From contig NZ_STGA01000005.1 in assembly GCF_005222835.1 (NCBI RefSeq), positions 1-64,000 on the forward strand: a stretch of 64,000 bases of DNA, written 5' to 3'. The stretch is from Rhizobium sp. FKY42. Lineage in GTDB: Bacteria > Pseudomonadota > Alphaproteobacteria > Rhizobiales > Rhizobiaceae. Shown here in pieces: positions 49,609 to 59,389 of this stretch. How positions within the stretch are numbered: the stretch's first letter is position 1; the number at the start of each line of letters is the position of its first letter. The notes below the pieces were generated by a model, which saw nothing but the letters and a program-made list of their open reading frames with translations, did no database searches and was not told where the DNA came from. A program made the position numbers and the translations under genes.

Positions 49609-49974
49609 TTAGCCCTTATTTGCGGCATTTTCCAGCAGCTTTGTCATTTCTTCTATCATGGCTGGTTCGAGAGAGCCAATCCGGCGCGCTAGAAGATTCG
49701 CAAAAGCAGTATAGACGGGCGGGAGACCCGCTGTGTCGATCACCACACGCGGGTCAGATTGTTCCGCAAGGCGAAAAAGTGCCTCCGCTTCATCCCATAT
49801 GATGTGAAAATATCCCGCCACCCGCTGGAGAAAATCGAAGCTGGGACGGCCGCGCCTCCCATGCTCCAAGGCAGAAAGATAAGCAGAGGAAACACCGAGC
49901 GCAGCCGCCATCTGCTGCTGGGTCACACCCTTGCGCCTGCGAAGTTCGCGCAATGCCTGGCCGAACGGCGTCAC
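49609..49974 (-). CDS. XRE-family helix-turn-helix regulator
   Basis: 121 residues. HTH at residues 5-60: ALRELRRRKGVTQQQMAAAL and SSAYLSALEHGRRGRPSFDF. The C-terminal half is short with no recognised sensor. Its start overlaps the stop of the smr gene upstream by 4 bases, so it is last in the timA-mltA-smr-xre operon. Targets unknown. Confidence 0.9.
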   Translation of the reverse strand: MTPFGQALRELRRRKGVTQQQMAAALGVSSAYLSALEHGRRGRPSFDFLQRVAGYFHIIWDEAEALFRLAEQSDPRVVIDTAGLPPVYTAFANLLARRIGSLEPAMIEEMTKLLENAANKG

Positions 49975-50525
49975 GTCTGTCCTCTCCGGCTAAGGCGGAC
50001 ATACAGGGCACCTTCACCGCCGTGCTGGCGCGCGGCCGTCTCATAAGACGAAATAAGAAAGCGGAACTCAGTTTTGGCGAACCACAGCGGCACGGCACGC
50101 TTTAGCGCACCCTCGCTGCCGAGCGAGCTGCCTTTACCGGTGATGACAAGCACATGGCGAAGTCCGCGCTCATGTGCTCGCAACAGAAAATCCAGAAGTA
50201 TGCCGTGCGCCTCACTCTGGATCAGACCATGGAGGTCTATGCGCGCTTCAAGTGCCAGTCGACCTCTGGCTATCTTGCGCTTGACGGGGCGCTCCAGCGG
50301 ATGATGCAGCCCTTTCGGCTTCTGGGCACCATCCTGACTTTCAACAAGTTCCGATTGTCTTTTAGCCGGATTCGAAGTGGAAGCCTGTTTAGGCTCTTGC
50401 ATCTCTACATCGAGGGCGTCTTCGAACTCAAGCAACTGTTCCAGACGTCCGGGCATAGGCCGCGTCGTACGAGCGACCTTACCCCACAGAATTCGCTCGT
50501 CCCCGTCCAGCTTGCGACCGCTCAT
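49971..50525 (-). CDS. Smr/MutS2-like domain protein
   Basis: 184 residues. The C-terminal Smr domain is intact: IDLHGLIQSEAHGILLDFLL, VLVITGKGSSLGSEGALKRAVP and HGGEGALYVRLSRRG. The N-terminal 90 residues are charged and low in conservation. Smr domains are nucleases or nucleic-acid binders; the role here is not known. Overlaps mltA by 4 bases. Confidence 0.92.
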   Translation of the reverse strand: MSGRKLDGDERILWGKVARTTRPMPGRLEQLLEFEDALDVEMQEPKQASTSNPAKRQSELVESQDGAQKPKGLHHPLERPVKRKIARGRLALEARIDLHGLIQSEAHGILLDFLLRAHERGLRHVLVITGKGSSLGSEGALKRAVPLWFAKTEFRFLISSYETAARQHGGEGALYVRLSRRGQT

Positions 50526-51640
50526 GGCATGAACCTGACCGCTGCCTTCTTCGGCACAAGGATAAAGAACAGTGCATTGTTGCGCACTGTTCCCGCTTTC
50601 TCCCCTGCTTCAAAACCGGAACCTGTGAAGATGTCACCGCGGGTGGGGCCGACGATCGCCGATCCCGTATCGAGGGCCAACATGAGCCGCGCGAAGGGTA
50701 CTCCACCGTCAAGATGAGTGAGGGTTTCCGAGCGAATGAAAAATGGAAAACCAAATGTATGGATCAACCGATCAACCGCCAGCGAGCGTCCTGCAATCAA
50801 AGGAACTTTTGCAGCCGCAATTGGGCCAAGATCCAGGTCACCGACCTCTGTTTCGCGAAAGAAGATATACGACCTGTTGTGCCAGAGAACTTCGTCTCGC
50901 TTAGTCGGATTATCGTTCAACCATGCGCGGATCGTCTGCATGGAGACTGTTGCAACGTTGATCTCGCCGCGATCGATCAGCAAACGTCCGACGGGTGAAA
51001 AAGGATGTCCAGCCTTTGCCGCATAAGTGATCCGCTTCACACAGCCATCTGGATAACGAAGCCTCGCCGCACCCTGCACATGCGTAAAGAAAACATCGAC
51101 CTTCGATTTTGCCCAGGCGATCTCGAGACCCTTACCCTCCAGATAGCCCTGATCGATGGCTTTTCGATCAGGATAGGGCTCAATCCCATCAGCCGTCACT
51201 CGTCCAAAGGCGTAATTAGGGTCCATTCCTGCCGGACGATTGGCTTCATCGATATCCACGAGATCAGTCGGTCGTCTGTAAAACGGATATTGATAGCCGG
51301 ATTCCTGCCGGCTGTTCACTTCGACTTCCGGTTCGTAAAACGCCGTTACGAAACCGGTCTGGATACCATCGGGACAGATTGCAAAAGGGACGCAGGTTTC
51401 CTCAAAAAACAAGCGCGCCGCGGCAGCGCTTTGCGGCTGGCCCAGAGTTTCCGCCTTTTCCAGCAAGGGGATCAAATCCTGCGGTGAAAATCCGAGCGCA
51501 CCTGTCTTGTAAGGCTTGCCCTGCCGCAAGTAGTTCAAGCAATGGCGCATACCCTCGAAGACCGGACGCGGATCATCCGTGTCCCAGCCTTCGACATTGG
51601 CAAAGTCGATCGCGCGAAGTTGCGGCAGATTATGTGTCAT
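50522..51640 (-). CDS. mltA: membrane-bound lytic murein transglycosylase A
   Basis: 372 residues. MltA and 3D domains: GFVTAFYEPEVEVNSR, YPFYRRPTDLVD, SKVDVFFTHVQGAARLRYPD, and ALDTGSAIVGPTRGDIFTGSG with the catalytic Asp region. No lipobox is seen at this N-terminus (MTHNLPQLRAIDF), unlike E. coli MltA, as is common in rhizobia; export is therefore unclear. Overlaps timA by 4 bases. Confidence 0.94.
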   Translation of the reverse strand: MTHNLPQLRAIDFANVEGWDTDDPRPVFEGMRHCLNYLRQGKPYKTGALGFSPQDLIPLLEKAETLGQPQSAAAARLFFEETCVPFAICPDGIQTGFVTAFYEPEVEVNSRQESGYQYPFYRRPTDLVDIDEANRPAGMDPNYAFGRVTADGIEPYPDRKAIDQGYLEGKGLEIAWAKSKVDVFFTHVQGAARLRYPDGCVKRITYAAKAGHPFSPVGRLLIDRGEINVATVSMQTIRAWLNDNPTKRDEVLWHNRSYIFFRETEVGDLDLGPIAAAKVPLIAGRSLAVDRLIHTFGFPFFIRSETLTHLDGGVPFARLMLALDTGSAIVGPTRGDIFTGSGFEAGEKAGTVRNNALFFILVPKKAAVRFMP

Positions 51641-52335
51641 TGTTCGGATTCAGTCGCGACCAGTTTCCAGTTCGGATCACGCGAGCGAAGGTCGCGCGCG
51701 AAGGTCCAGATATCGATAACCTCGCCGACATTTTCCGCATCACCATCTACAATCTTGTTGTCGCGATCGTAGGTCGCTGAGATAAGCTGGCTGACGATTT
51801 TCAGCGTAATCAGCTCTTCCTGATCCTTGACGGTGGCCTGCAGAAAGTCTGTCTTGTCTATTCCGACAAAGGTAGATTTGATGACCTCCCCACGAGCTTC
51901 GCGCTCGGTGATGGCTGCATTGAAGCCATCATAGACTTCCTTCGAAAGAAGCCCCTTCAGGGTCTTCCTGTCTCCATCGGCAAAAGCCATGACGATCATC
52001 TCATAGGCCATTCTGGCACCATTGAGAAAATCCTTCGGACGGAAGGAAGGATCTGCCTTGATAAGATGACGCAGACCCTCATTCAATTCGGTACCGGGTT
52101 TCGCAATCGCATCTACTTCCACCCAGCGCTGCTCTTCGTCAACCGTCTCCCGTCGAGGCAGAGTGACGACCTTTTCTTCCTCACTGCCGGTAGGTTTTAT
52201 CGATTGACGCGCGCTGAAGGGATCGGCAGGGGGTTTTTCGTGGCCAGTCCTGCGTCCGAGGACGCTTCTCAGCTGCAGAAAGATCAGCACAGCGGCGACC
52301 AGAAAGAACAAAGTTATAAAGTCGTTCGCGCCCAT
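51637..52335 (-). CDS. timA: Tim44-domain (TimA-type) inner-membrane protein
   Basis: 232 residues. N-terminal membrane anchor NDFITLFFLVAAVLIFLQLR, a Pro/basic linker, and a C-terminal Tim44-like domain (NGARMAYEMIVMAFADGDRK, ISATYDRDNKIVDGD, WTFARDLRSRDPNWKLVAT). Bacterial homologues are linked to membrane-protein quality control or as adaptors. The ATG at 52335 starts just before the anchor; the 21-residue longer frame is rejected. First gene of an operon with mltA, divergent from fxsA. Confidence 0.9.
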   Translation of the reverse strand: MGANDFITLFFLVAAVLIFLQLRSVLGRRTGHEKPPADPFSARQSIKPTGSEEEKVVTLPRRETVDEEQRWVEVDAIAKPGTELNEGLRHLIKADPSFRPKDFLNGARMAYEMIVMAFADGDRKTLKGLLSKEVYDGFNAAITEREARGEVIKSTFVGIDKTDFLQATVKDQEELITLKIVSQLISATYDRDNKIVDGDAENVGEVIDIWTFARDLRSRDPNWKLVATESEQ

Positions 52336-52452
52336 TTTCACCCGCAGTTGGTTGGAATATCTCTTTATACACCTCATATAGTCTGAACTGTCCGGCATTC
52401 AAATAGTGCTGAGGACTTCAAACCTCTTTGAAACGCGAGTCGACACAGTGCC

Positions 52453-52965
52453 ATGCGCAACACTCTTTTTCCGTTGGTCCTCCTTGCTTTGCCGTTGGCA
52501 GAGATCGCAGGCTTCGTCATTGTTGGAAAATGGGTGGGAGTGTTCGGAACGCTGGGCCTGATCATCCTGTCCGGGCTGGTGGGTACGCTGCTCCTGCGCG
52601 TCCAGGGTCTCGGAGTTTTGCGGCAAGTTCAGGCCGACAGTCGACTCGGGAGGGTGCCCGCAGAAACAATTGGCCACGGGGCCATGATGGTTGTTGGCGC
52701 TATCCTCCTGATAATTCCGGGATTTATTACGGATATCATGGGACTGATCTTGTTTATCCCCTTCATTCGTAGCTGGATCTGGAAGCGCATGGCGCAGAGG
52801 ATCGTCGTCAGGTCTTCGTTTACACAAACGTCTGGAGCGAACCCCTCACCGACAATGCGCGAACAGGTTATCGACCTCAAAGACAACGAGTATGAACGTA
52901 AACCGAATCCATCATCGCCCTGGTCTTCGGGATCGGGTCCAGACGGTCCGAAACTCGGCTCCTAG
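52453..52965 (+). CDS. fxsA: FxsA family membrane protein
   Basis: 170 residues. Three to four hydrophobic segments: [36 protein letters not shown], and [20 protein letters not shown] with [15 protein letters not shown]. The C-terminal tail is hydrophilic, Ser/Pro-rich. In E. coli FxsA (suppressor of F exclusion of phage T7) has an unclear cellular role. Confidence 0.9.
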   Translation: MRNTLFPLVLLALPLAEIAGFVIVGKWVGVFGTLGLIILSGLVGTLLLRVQGLGVLRQVQADSRLGRVPAETIGHGAMMVVGAILLIIPGFITDIMGLILFIPFIRSWIWKRMAQRIVVRSSFTQTSGANPSPTMREQVIDLKDNEYERKPNPSSPWSSGSGPDGPKLGS

Positions 52966-53048
52966 GCTTGTCCCTAGCCCTGCGAACGGGTTGTAAGGGT
53001 CACACCGAAGTGATAGACGGCGCTAAAGATAAAGCCGAGGAACAGCCA

Positions 53049-53510
53049 ATGGCCAATGAAGACGATCAGAACCCATCTCTCACAATTCTTGCGCAGTACA
53101 CGAAGGACCTTTCCTTCGAAAATCCAGGCGCTCCGCGTTCGCTGCAGGCACGCGACAAGGCTCCCGGCATTAATATCAATGTGAACGTCAATGCAAATCC
53201 GTTGTCCGATACGGAATTTGATGTCGTGCTGTCTCTCAGCGCTGAAGCCAAGGATGGCGATAAGGTCGTCTTTGCAACGGAACTGGTTTACGGCGGTGTT
53301 TTCCGCATTACAGGTTTTCCGCAAGAGCATATGCTTCCGGTGCTTTTCATCGAATGCCCCCGGCTGCTCTTCCCGTTCGCGCGTCAGATCATCTCCGATG
53401 TCACGCGCAATGGCGGCTTCCCACCACTGATGATCGACCCGATTGATTTCGGCCAGATGTTTGCGCAGCGTCTTGCCCAGGAAGAGTCGCGTTCCTCGCT
53501 GAACAGCTGA
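53049..53510 (+). CDS. secB: protein-export chaperone SecB
   Basis: 153 residues. Binds unfolded preproteins and delivers them to SecA. Core: [22 protein letters not shown]-type [19 protein letters not shown] and [18 protein letters not shown]. The ATG at 53049 gives the normal length; an upstream in-frame extension from 52968 is not family sequence. Confidence 0.97.
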   Translation: MANEDDQNPSLTILAQYTKDLSFENPGAPRSLQARDKAPGININVNVNANPLSDTEFDVVLSLSAEAKDGDKVVFATELVYGGVFRITGFPQEHMLPVLFIECPRLLFPFARQIISDVTRNGGFPPLMIDPIDFGQMFAQRLAQEESRSSLNS

Positions 53511-53530
53511 CATTCCCGTTCACGAATTTC

Positions 53531-53558
53531 AAAAGCCCGGCACCGACCGGGCTTTTTT
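53531..53558 (+). terminator. intrinsic terminator of secB (probably bidirectional)
   Basis: AAAAGCCCGG, 6-base loop, CCGGGCTTTTTT. Symmetric A and T tracts let it work for convergent dnaQ too, which ends about 100 bases away. Confidence 0.92.
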
Positions 53559-53658
53559 ATGCTGATGCCACACCCCTTGGCTGGACAGTGGACAAAGCTT
53601 CAACAATGATCCCGATATTCCGAGTGCTACGCTCGGGGCCTGTCGCGAAGAGCGGCTA

Positions 53659-54357
53659 TCAGGACGAATAGCGAGCCCAGAGGGCCTTCGCTCCAATACT
53701 GCCGATCATGGTCTGATGTGCCTCGATTTCGACCTCTGTGAGTCGTGACGCGAGCGGTCTCGGGCGCGCGGAGATTGTGACCTCGATGTCCTCAGCCTCA
53801 TTGATCGTTCGCGCAGCTTCAGATCCATCAAGCACCAGGGCGGCTTGCCTTCCGCCGATCATTTCAATGTACACTTCGGCAAGAAGCTCGGAGTCAAGAA
53901 GTGCCCCGTGCTTCGTACGGTGGGAGTTGTCTATCCCGTAACGTCGGCAGAGAGCATCCAGAGAATTTGGCCCCATGGGGTGCTTTCGGCGGGCCAGTGC
54001 CAAGGTATCGATGACGTGTTCCGGAGAAACGGGCGGGATTCCAAGCCTGTCAAACTCAGCATTGATGAAACCCATATCGAATGTTGCGTTATGAGCGATC
54101 CATTTCGCACCGTCGAAGAAGGTTCTCAGATCATCAACAATCTCGGCAAAAACCGGCTTATCCTTTAGGAATTCGTCTGTGATACCATGAACTGCCAAAG
54201 CATCCGGATGGACCTTACGGTCGCCCGGGTTGATATAGACGTGAAAGGTCCGACCAGTCGGAAAATGGTTGAGGAGCTCGATGCCTCCGATTTCGATCAC
54301 GCGATCAGCTCTTGTCTCAAGACCTGTGGTTTCCGTATCAAATATTATCTCACGCAT
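53659..54357 (-). CDS. dnaQ: DNA polymerase III subunit epsilon (proofreading exonuclease)
   Basis: 232 residues. DEDDh exonuclease: ExoI FDTETTGLETRADRVIEIGG, ExoII HNATFDMGFINAEF, ExoIII HRTKHGALLDSELLAEVY. The overlap of its start with coaE (54350-54357) implies co-transcription. Confidence 0.96.
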   Translation of the reverse strand: MREIIFDTETTGLETRADRVIEIGGIELLNHFPTGRTFHVYINPGDRKVHPDALAVHGITDEFLKDKPVFAEIVDDLRTFFDGAKWIAHNATFDMGFINAEFDRLGIPPVSPEHVIDTLALARRKHPMGPNSLDALCRRYGIDNSHRTKHGALLDSELLAEVYIEMIGGRQAALVLDGSEAARTINEAEDIEVTISARPRPLASRLTEVEIEAHQTMIGSIGAKALWARYSS

Positions 54358-54961
54358 GATTTTCCGTTTCCTCGCCCGCCCCAGAGCGAATTGACTTCAA
54401 GACGTGTATGACCTGACGACGCGCCTCCTCAATGCCTTGCCCTGTATCGATAACAAAGTCTGCACGTTTGCGCTTTTCACAATCCGGCATCTGACGAGAA
54501 AGAATCAGGTCGAATTTCTCTGTCGTCATGCCCGGCCTAGCCAACACACGCTGCCTCTGTAGCTCCGCCTCACAACTCACAACAACGATGACGTCAACCC
54601 GGTCCTCCGCGCCTGTTTCGAACAGTAACGGGATATCCAGAAGCACGATATCCCGGCCAACGGACTCCTGCTGCTCCAGGAAGACGCGTTCGCGCTCCCG
54701 GACAAGTGGATGAATGATGGCCTCCAATTCCTCGAAGCGTTGGGGATGGAGTGCCAGTTGGCGGGATAATTCGGTTCTGTTCACCACGCCGTTTTGAGCA
54801 GTACCGGGAAAACTGTCTTCGATAGCCGCCACAGCACTCCCGGCATAGAGTTCGTGGACGACCTGATCGGCATCATTTACGGGCACGCCCTGTTCGGCAA
54901 ACAGCTTTGCAGTCGTGGATTTTCCCATGCCAATCGAGCCAGTAAGGCCGATGCGGATCAT
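54350..54961 (-). CDS. coaE: dephospho-CoA kinase
   Basis: 203 residues, last step of coenzyme A synthesis. P-loop [27 protein letters not shown], and [11 protein letters not shown]. Overlaps aroE by 4 bases and dnaQ by 8. Confidence 0.96.
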   Translation of the reverse strand: MIRIGLTGSIGMGKSTTAKLFAEQGVPVNDADQVVHELYAGSAVAAIEDSFPGTAQNGVVNRTELSRQLALHPQRFEELEAIIHPLVRERERVFLEQQESVGRDIVLLDIPLLFETGAEDRVDVIVVVSCEAELQRQRVLARPGMTTEKFDLILSRQMPDCEKRKRADFVIDTGQGIEEARRQVIHVLKSIRSGAGEETENHA

Positions 54962-55809
54962 TGGTGCTTGTCCATATCAGAGATGACGAGCTGACGCAGT
55001 TGCTCATCAACCGATGGTCGCTTGCCAAACCATGTCTCGAAACCAGGAACTGCCTGATTGAGCAACATGCCCAATCCATCCACTGTTGTCTTTCCCTGCC
55101 GTTCCGCCTCTTTAAGCATCGGGGTCTTCAGCGGTACGTAGACAATATCGGTGACGATCGCATTGTCCTGCATGGCCGCAAAATCAATTGCAATCGACTC
55201 CTGACCGTCCATGCCAAGAGAGGTGGTATTGATGAAGAGGCCTGCCCCGCTCAAGACTTCACGCAAGGCACCCATCTCATGCGCATGGACGCGGGAACCA
55301 AACCGGTCGGCCAGTTCCCTCGCCCTTTCCACGGTGCGGTTGACGACATGGATTTCGCCAATCTTTCGATCACGCACGGCCTGGATCACCGCACGACTGG
55401 CGCCACCTGCTCCAAGGATGACGGCCTTGTCAGCCCTCGACCAGCCTGGTGCACGCTGATCGAGATTGGCAACAAAGCCATATCCGTCCGTATTCGTCGC
55501 GTGGACCAAACCATCGGTGACCCATAGGGTATTGGCCGCCCCAAGTTCCTCGGCAAGTTCATCCGGTCGGTCAGCAAGTCTGCATGCGACTTCCTTATGA
55601 GGAATGGTGACGTTTCCACCACGAAACTTTTTCGAGGTCCGAAGGTCAGCGAAGAAAGTCTCAAACTGTTCCGGAGCCACGTCAATCGCTCGATATTCGC
55701 CGGCTATTCCAAAACCACGTAGCCAGTGCGTATGGATCATCGGCGAGCGTGAATGATGGATGGGATGACCGACCACGAAAGCGGTTAACGTTTCACGTGA
55801 ATCAGACAT
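54958..55809 (-). CDS. aroE: shikimate dehydrogenase (NADP+)
   Basis: 283 residues. Shikimate-binding [13 protein letters not shown], catalytic Lys in [15 protein letters not shown] fold [15 protein letters not shown] with VNRTVERA. The first codons (Ser-Asp-Ser-Arg-Glu-Thr-Leu) are written with a parS-like 16-mer. Its start overlaps maf by 8 bases. Confidence 0.97.
   Translation of the reverse strand: MSDSRETLTAFVVGHPIHHSRSPMIHTHWLRGFGIAGEYRAIDVAPEQFETFFADLRTSKKFRGGNVTIPHKEVACRLADRPDELAEELGAANTLWVTDGLVHATNTDGYGFVANLDQRAPGWSRADKAVILGAGGASRAVIQAVRDRKIGEIHVVNRTVERARELADRFGSRVHAHEMGALREVLSGAGLFINTTSLGMDGQESIAIDFAAMQDNAIVTDIVYVPLKTPMLKEAERQGKTTVDGLGMLLNQAVPGFETWFGKRPSVDEQLRQLVISDMDKHQ
55789..55804. 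other. parS: parS-like site in the aroE start
   Basis: CGTTTCACGTGAATCA. Core identical to those at 8653 and 47001. Lies within aroE codons 3-7. Confidence 0.65.
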
Positions 55810-56401
55810 CTATAACTCCTAAATTTCGGAGGGCTTCCAAAAGCGGAAGCATGGGGAGGCCAAGGATGGTGAAGTAGTCGCCATTAATGTTTGAGAAGAG
55901 ATGGATTCCTTCTCCTTCAAGCTGATACGCACCGACGCTTCCCATGACCCGGTCTCCAACACGATCAAGATAGTGCTCGATAAACTGATCTGACAGTTCG
56001 CGGACATGGAGGGAGGCAGAGAATACCCCTTCCCATTCAACATGACCGCTACGGACAATGGAGATACCGCTATTCAAATGATGAACGTGGCCGGAGAGAG
56101 CAATCAAAGTTGCTTTCGCGTCTTGGCGGTCCTTTGGCTTGTGAAAGACGCGCTCGCCCAGAGACATGGTCTGATCTGAACCGATGACGAAAGCATCCGG
56201 ATATCGTTGACTGACATCCATGGCTTTTGCCCGTGAGAGATGCTGCGCTACCTCCCTGGGACCTGCTGCACATTGCTGCAGGTCAGCTTCGATTTTTCGC
56301 TCGTCTATATTGGCAGCAGACCAATCGAATGTCAGTCCGGCATTTTCCATCAAGCTGCGGCGAAAAGGACTGGACGAAGCCAGAATGAGTTTCGGTTGCA
56401 A
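55802..56401 (-). CDS. maf: Maf-like nucleoside triphosphate pyrophosphatase
   Basis: 199 residues. N-terminal [18 protein letters not shown] and [11 protein letters not shown] are the Maf signatures (nucleotide-binding Ser/Arg and catalytic Asp). Members hydrolyse modified or non-canonical NTPs and act as a house-cleaning enzyme. The subfamily cannot be decided. Member of the ppsR-maf-aroE-coaE-dnaQ cluster. Confidence 0.94.
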   Translation of the reverse strand: MQPKLILASSSPFRRSLMENAGLTFDWSAANIDERKIEADLQQCAAGPREVAQHLSRAKAMDVSQRYPDAFVIGSDQTMSLGERVFHKPKDRQDAKATLIALSGHVHHLNSGISIVRSGHVEWEGVFSASLHVRELSDQFIEHYLDRVGDRVMGSVGAYQLEGEGIHLFSNINGDYFTILGLPMLPLLEALRNLGVIDV

Positions 56402-56430
56402 GGTGGCACCTCGGTTGCTTCCGCTTTCGG

Positions 56431-57252
56431 TTAGCGCAGCTTCGGACGTAGAGCAACAATAGCCGCAGCCGTTTCTTCAATAGAACGACGAGAGACATCG
56501 ATAACGGGCCATTGGTGGCGCGCGCAAACGGCTCGTGCGTATTTAAGCTCCTCGATGATGTTTGCGCGGTCTGTATAGGGACTTGGATCAAAACCCTTGG
56601 TATGGCCAAGTTCCCTGTTCTCCCTGACCTGTGAAATACGATCGGTCGTCGCAACCAAACCGACGATAAGGGGTTTGGTGGCTTTCAACAGACTTTCCGG
56701 TAAAGGTGTACCTGGGACGAGCGGCACGTTCGCGACCTTGATTCCACGATTGGCGAGATAAATGCTGGTTGGCGTCTTGGAGGTGCGGCTGATCCCGACG
56801 ATAACCACGTCAGCCTCATCATACTCATCGGGCATCTGGCCATCGTCATGATCCATGGCGAAATCCAGAGCTTCAATGCGTCGAAAATAATCCGCATTCA
56901 GGACGTGCTGCGCGCCAACGCGACGACGCGAACGTGATCCCAGGTAGGCTTGAAACACCGCAAGCACCGGTTCGAGCAAATTGACTGAAGGAACTCCCAG
57001 TTCCTTGCAGCGTTGATCAACATAGTCTGCAAGTAACTGATCAACGATAGTGTAGAGCACGATACCCGGCTTCTCATCGATATGCTCCAGAACTGGCAGT
57101 AACTGCTGTTTGTTCCGGATAAGCGGGTAGACATGCTCGATCGGATTGGCGCCACGAAACTGTGCAGATGCTGCCCTGCCCGCAGAGATCAGCGTCTCCC
57201 CTGTTGAGTCAGATATCAGATGGAGATGGAAGAAGTTTCTGCGGTTCTCCAC
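56431..57252 (-). CDS. ppsR: pyruvate,phosphate dikinase/PEP synthase regulatory protein (kinase-pyrophosphorylase)
   Basis: 273 residues, DUF299 family. [19 protein letters not shown] at the N-terminus, then the P-loop-like [19 protein letters not shown]. Regulates PEP synthase or PPDK by ADP-dependent phosphorylation and Pi-dependent dephosphorylation. In alphaproteobacteria this gene sits beside the origin, opposite hemE. The ATG at 57252 is used. Confidence 0.94.
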   Translation of the reverse strand: MENRRNFFHLHLISDSTGETLISAGRAASAQFRGANPIEHVYPLIRNKQQLLPVLEHIDEKPGIVLYTIVDQLLADYVDQRCKELGVPSVNLLEPVLAVFQAYLGSRSRRRVGAQHVLNADYFRRIEALDFAMDHDDGQMPDEYDEADVVIVGISRTSKTPTSIYLANRGIKVANVPLVPGTPLPESLLKATKPLIVGLVATTDRISQVRENRELGHTKGFDPSPYTDRANIIEELKYARAVCARHQWPVIDVSRRSIEETAAAIVALRPKLR

Positions 57253-57336
57253 GCTAATCTCGCTTCGCTGTTCATAACCTGGGATAGACAGACGATTATT
57301 TAGGTCGGGCCAACCGGCACCGGGATAACAGCCAAC

Positions 57337-57345
57337 TTATCCACA
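57337..57345 (+). promoter_or_regulatory. DnaA box 1
   Basis: TTATCCACA, exact consensus. Confidence 0.85.
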
Positions 57346-57388
57346 TTTGGATCCGGCAACCGATAGCTTATCCAGCCGCTGTGGGAAA

Positions 57389-57397
57389 TGTGGACAA
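57389..57397 (-). promoter_or_regulatory. DnaA box, one mismatch, reverse orientation
   Basis: TGTGGACAA, which is TTGTCCACA on the minus strand; one change from consensus. Confidence 0.6.
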
Positions 57398-57425
57398 TAT
57401 GGCGCAGAATATGGCTTTTCCAAAG

Positions 57426-57434
57426 TTATCCACA
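57426..57434 (+). promoter_or_regulatory. DnaA box 2
   Basis: TTATCCACA, exact consensus, just left of the AT-rich stretch 57435-57488. Confidence 0.85.
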
Positions 57435-57488
57435 AAGCTAGATTTCTGATTGATGCTATATGTTACTGATTTTTAATCGTAAAATCCG

Positions 57489-57497
57489 TTATCCACA
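57489..57497 (+). promoter_or_regulatory. DnaA box 3
   Basis: TTATCCACA, exact consensus, just right of the AT-rich stretch. Confidence 0.85.
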
Positions 57498-57594
57498 TTG
57501 TTGTGGTCTTTTGCTCCTTTCCAACATGATTGTCCTTTGCTGAAGCGAGGAAACGGGACGATCTGTGCAACAGACTTTATCCCTGATAGTCACC

Positions 57595-57624
57595 GACTCT
57601 AAGAATCAGAAAATCTAAAGATTC
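57595..57624. promoter_or_regulatory. cluster of three GANTC sites upstream of hemE
   Basis: GACTC 57595-57599, GAATC 57603-57607, GATTC 57620-57624, 30-59 bases before the hemE start. These are CcrM methylation targets at the origin/hemE promoter. Confidence 0.55.
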
Positions 57625-57653
57625 TAGATTTCTTTGTTTTAAGGGAGACGGTC

Positions 57654-58691
57654 GTGAGCGCTGTGAGACGCAAGCTTCTCGAAGTTCTGGAAGGAGCGAC
57701 AGTCTCGCCTCCACCGATCTGGCTAATGAGACAGGCGGGGCGTTATCTGCCGGAATATCGGGAGACCCGGAAGCAAGCGGGAAGCTTCCTGCAGCTTTGC
57801 TATTCTCCCGAACTGGCTACAGAAGTGACACTTCAACCCATTCGTCGCTATGGGTTCGACGCTGCGATCCTGTTTTCCGATATTCTCGTGATACCGGATG
57901 CGCTGAAGCGCAACGTGCGTTTCGTTGAGGGTGAAGGCCCTCGAATGGATCCTATCGACGAAGCAGGCATTGGCGCATTGGATGGCACACACGTTCTGTC
58001 GCATCTCACACCCGTAATGCAGGCTGTTTCCAGCATTCGGCGTGAACTTCCGACTGAAACCACGCTTTTGGGATTCTGTGGTGCACCATGGACCGTCGCT
58101 ACCTACATGATCGCCGGCCGCGGGACACCAGATCAGGCACCGGCACGGCTGTTCGGCTATCGTCACCGTGAACGGTTCCAGTATCTTCTGGAATTTCTGG
58201 CCGATATCTCTGCCGACTATCTGGTTGCCCAGATTGATGCGGGCGCCGATGCGGTGCAAATTTTTGATTCTTGGGCGGGTGTTCTGGGAGAAGAAGAGTT
58301 CCAGGAGTTTGCGGTCAAGCCGGTCGCTCGCATGATTTCGTCTGTAAAACACCGTCGTCCAGGAGCGAAGATCATTGCCTTTGCCAAAGGCGCTGGGATG
58401 AACCTGAAACACTATCGGCAACAGACAGGTGCTGACATGATCGGACTAGACTGGTCTGTGCCTCTGAGTTTTGCGGCGGAGCTGCAGAAGGATGGGCCTG
58501 TTCAGGGCAATCTGGATCCCATGCGCGTTGTAGCGGGCGGTCGGGCGCTGGAGGAGGGTGTCGATGCCATCCTCCAGGTATTGGGTAGCGGACCGCTCGT
58601 CTTCAATCTTGGCCATGGTATCACGCCTGAGGCTAACCCGGAACATGTGACACAACTCGTTGCGCAAGTTCGCGGATCGCACTATGGGTGA
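57654..58691 (+). CDS. hemE: uroporphyrinogen decarboxylase
   Basis: 345 residues, heme synthesis. [20 protein letters not shown] at the substrate site, [18 protein letters not shown], and [16 protein letters not shown]. Starts at GTG 57654 with GGGAGA upstream. Its last bases overlap the hemJ start. Confidence 0.97.
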   Translation: MSAVRRKLLEVLEGATVSPPPIWLMRQAGRYLPEYRETRKQAGSFLQLCYSPELATEVTLQPIRRYGFDAAILFSDILVIPDALKRNVRFVEGEGPRMDPIDEAGIGALDGTHVLSHLTPVMQAVSSIRRELPTETTLLGFCGAPWTVATYMIAGRGTPDQAPARLFGYRHRERFQYLLEFLADISADYLVAQIDAGADAVQIFDSWAGVLGEEEFQEFAVKPVARMISSVKHRRPGAKIIAFAKGAGMNLKHYRQQTGADMIGLDWSVPLSFAAELQKDGPVQGNLDPMRVVAGGRALEEGVDAILQVLGSGPLVFNLGHGITPEANPEHVTQLVAQVRGSHYG

Positions 58692-59229
58692 CGAGCTGCA
58701 AACGCATCCAGCAGCTGGACGTCGGGCCCGTTTCAAGGCTGCCATCGCGCTCGTGGTGTTTCTGGCGCTTCTCGCTTTGCCCTACATCCTGGTGCCGGAT
58801 CAGTTCTATCTTTGGGCAAAGGCCTTTCACGTCATCGCGGTGATTTCGTGGATGGCCGGTCTCTTCTATATGCCTAGGCTCTTCATTTATCACACCGATG
58901 CGCCGGAAGGCTCTGTCCAGTCTGAAACGTTCAAGGTGATGGAGCAACGGTTGCTCAAGGTCATCATGAATCCGGCCATGATGATTTCTTGGCTCTTCGG
59001 GCTGTATCTTGCCTGGGAAGGCTTTCGGTTTCAGGGAGGCTGGCTGCATGCCAAAATTCTGGCTGTCGTTCTGCTGACTCTGGCTCATGTCCATCAGTCG
59101 CATTGGGTAAGACGATTTGCGAGGGATGCGCCTAGAAAGCCTGCGCGCTACTGGCGAATGATGAACGAAATCCCGACCGTATTGATGATTTTGATCGTAG
59201 TCCTCGTGATCGTGAAGCCCTTCGCTTAA
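58684..59229 (+). CDS. hemJ: protoporphyrinogen oxidase HemJ
   Basis: 181 residues, oxygen-independent-type membrane protoporphyrinogen oxidase. Four hydrophobic helices; conserved His in [32 protein letters not shown]; and [12 protein letters not shown]. The ATG at 58684 overlaps the hemE stop by 8 bases, so two sequential steps near the end of heme synthesis are coupled. Confidence 0.92.
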   Translation: MGDELQTHPAAGRRARFKAAIALVVFLALLALPYILVPDQFYLWAKAFHVIAVISWMAGLFYMPRLFIYHTDAPEGSVQSETFKVMEQRLLKVIMNPAMMISWLFGLYLAWEGFRFQGGWLHAKILAVVLLTLAHVHQSHWVRRFARDAPRKPARYWRMMNEIPTVLMILIVVLVIVKPFA

Positions 59230-59389
59230 GATTTGAGCGCGTACCCCTTGCAGGTCGTCGGTGAAGCGGCTATTCCTACGTCACTCATCCCCATGGCTTG
59301 TCTGTACAGTCTGACTTCCGCGGCGCTCGCGGTGACGCACCTCAGCATCACGCCAAATTCCCATTCAAATTCAAAGCGGTCCCTTCTTC

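Larger units (their letters stand above)
57253..57653. other. oriC: probable chromosomal replication origin (oriC)
   Basis: 401 bases without a gene between divergent ppsR and hemE. It holds three perfect DnaA boxes TTATCCACA (57337-57345, 57426-57434, 57489-57497), a one-mismatch box on the other strand (TGTGGACAA, 57389-57397), and looser ones near 57368 and 57380. AT-rich stretches lie at 57435-57488 and 57600-57645. The hemE-adjacent location is that of the Caulobacter and rhizobial origins. The genes diverge away from it on both sides. Confidence 0.88.
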
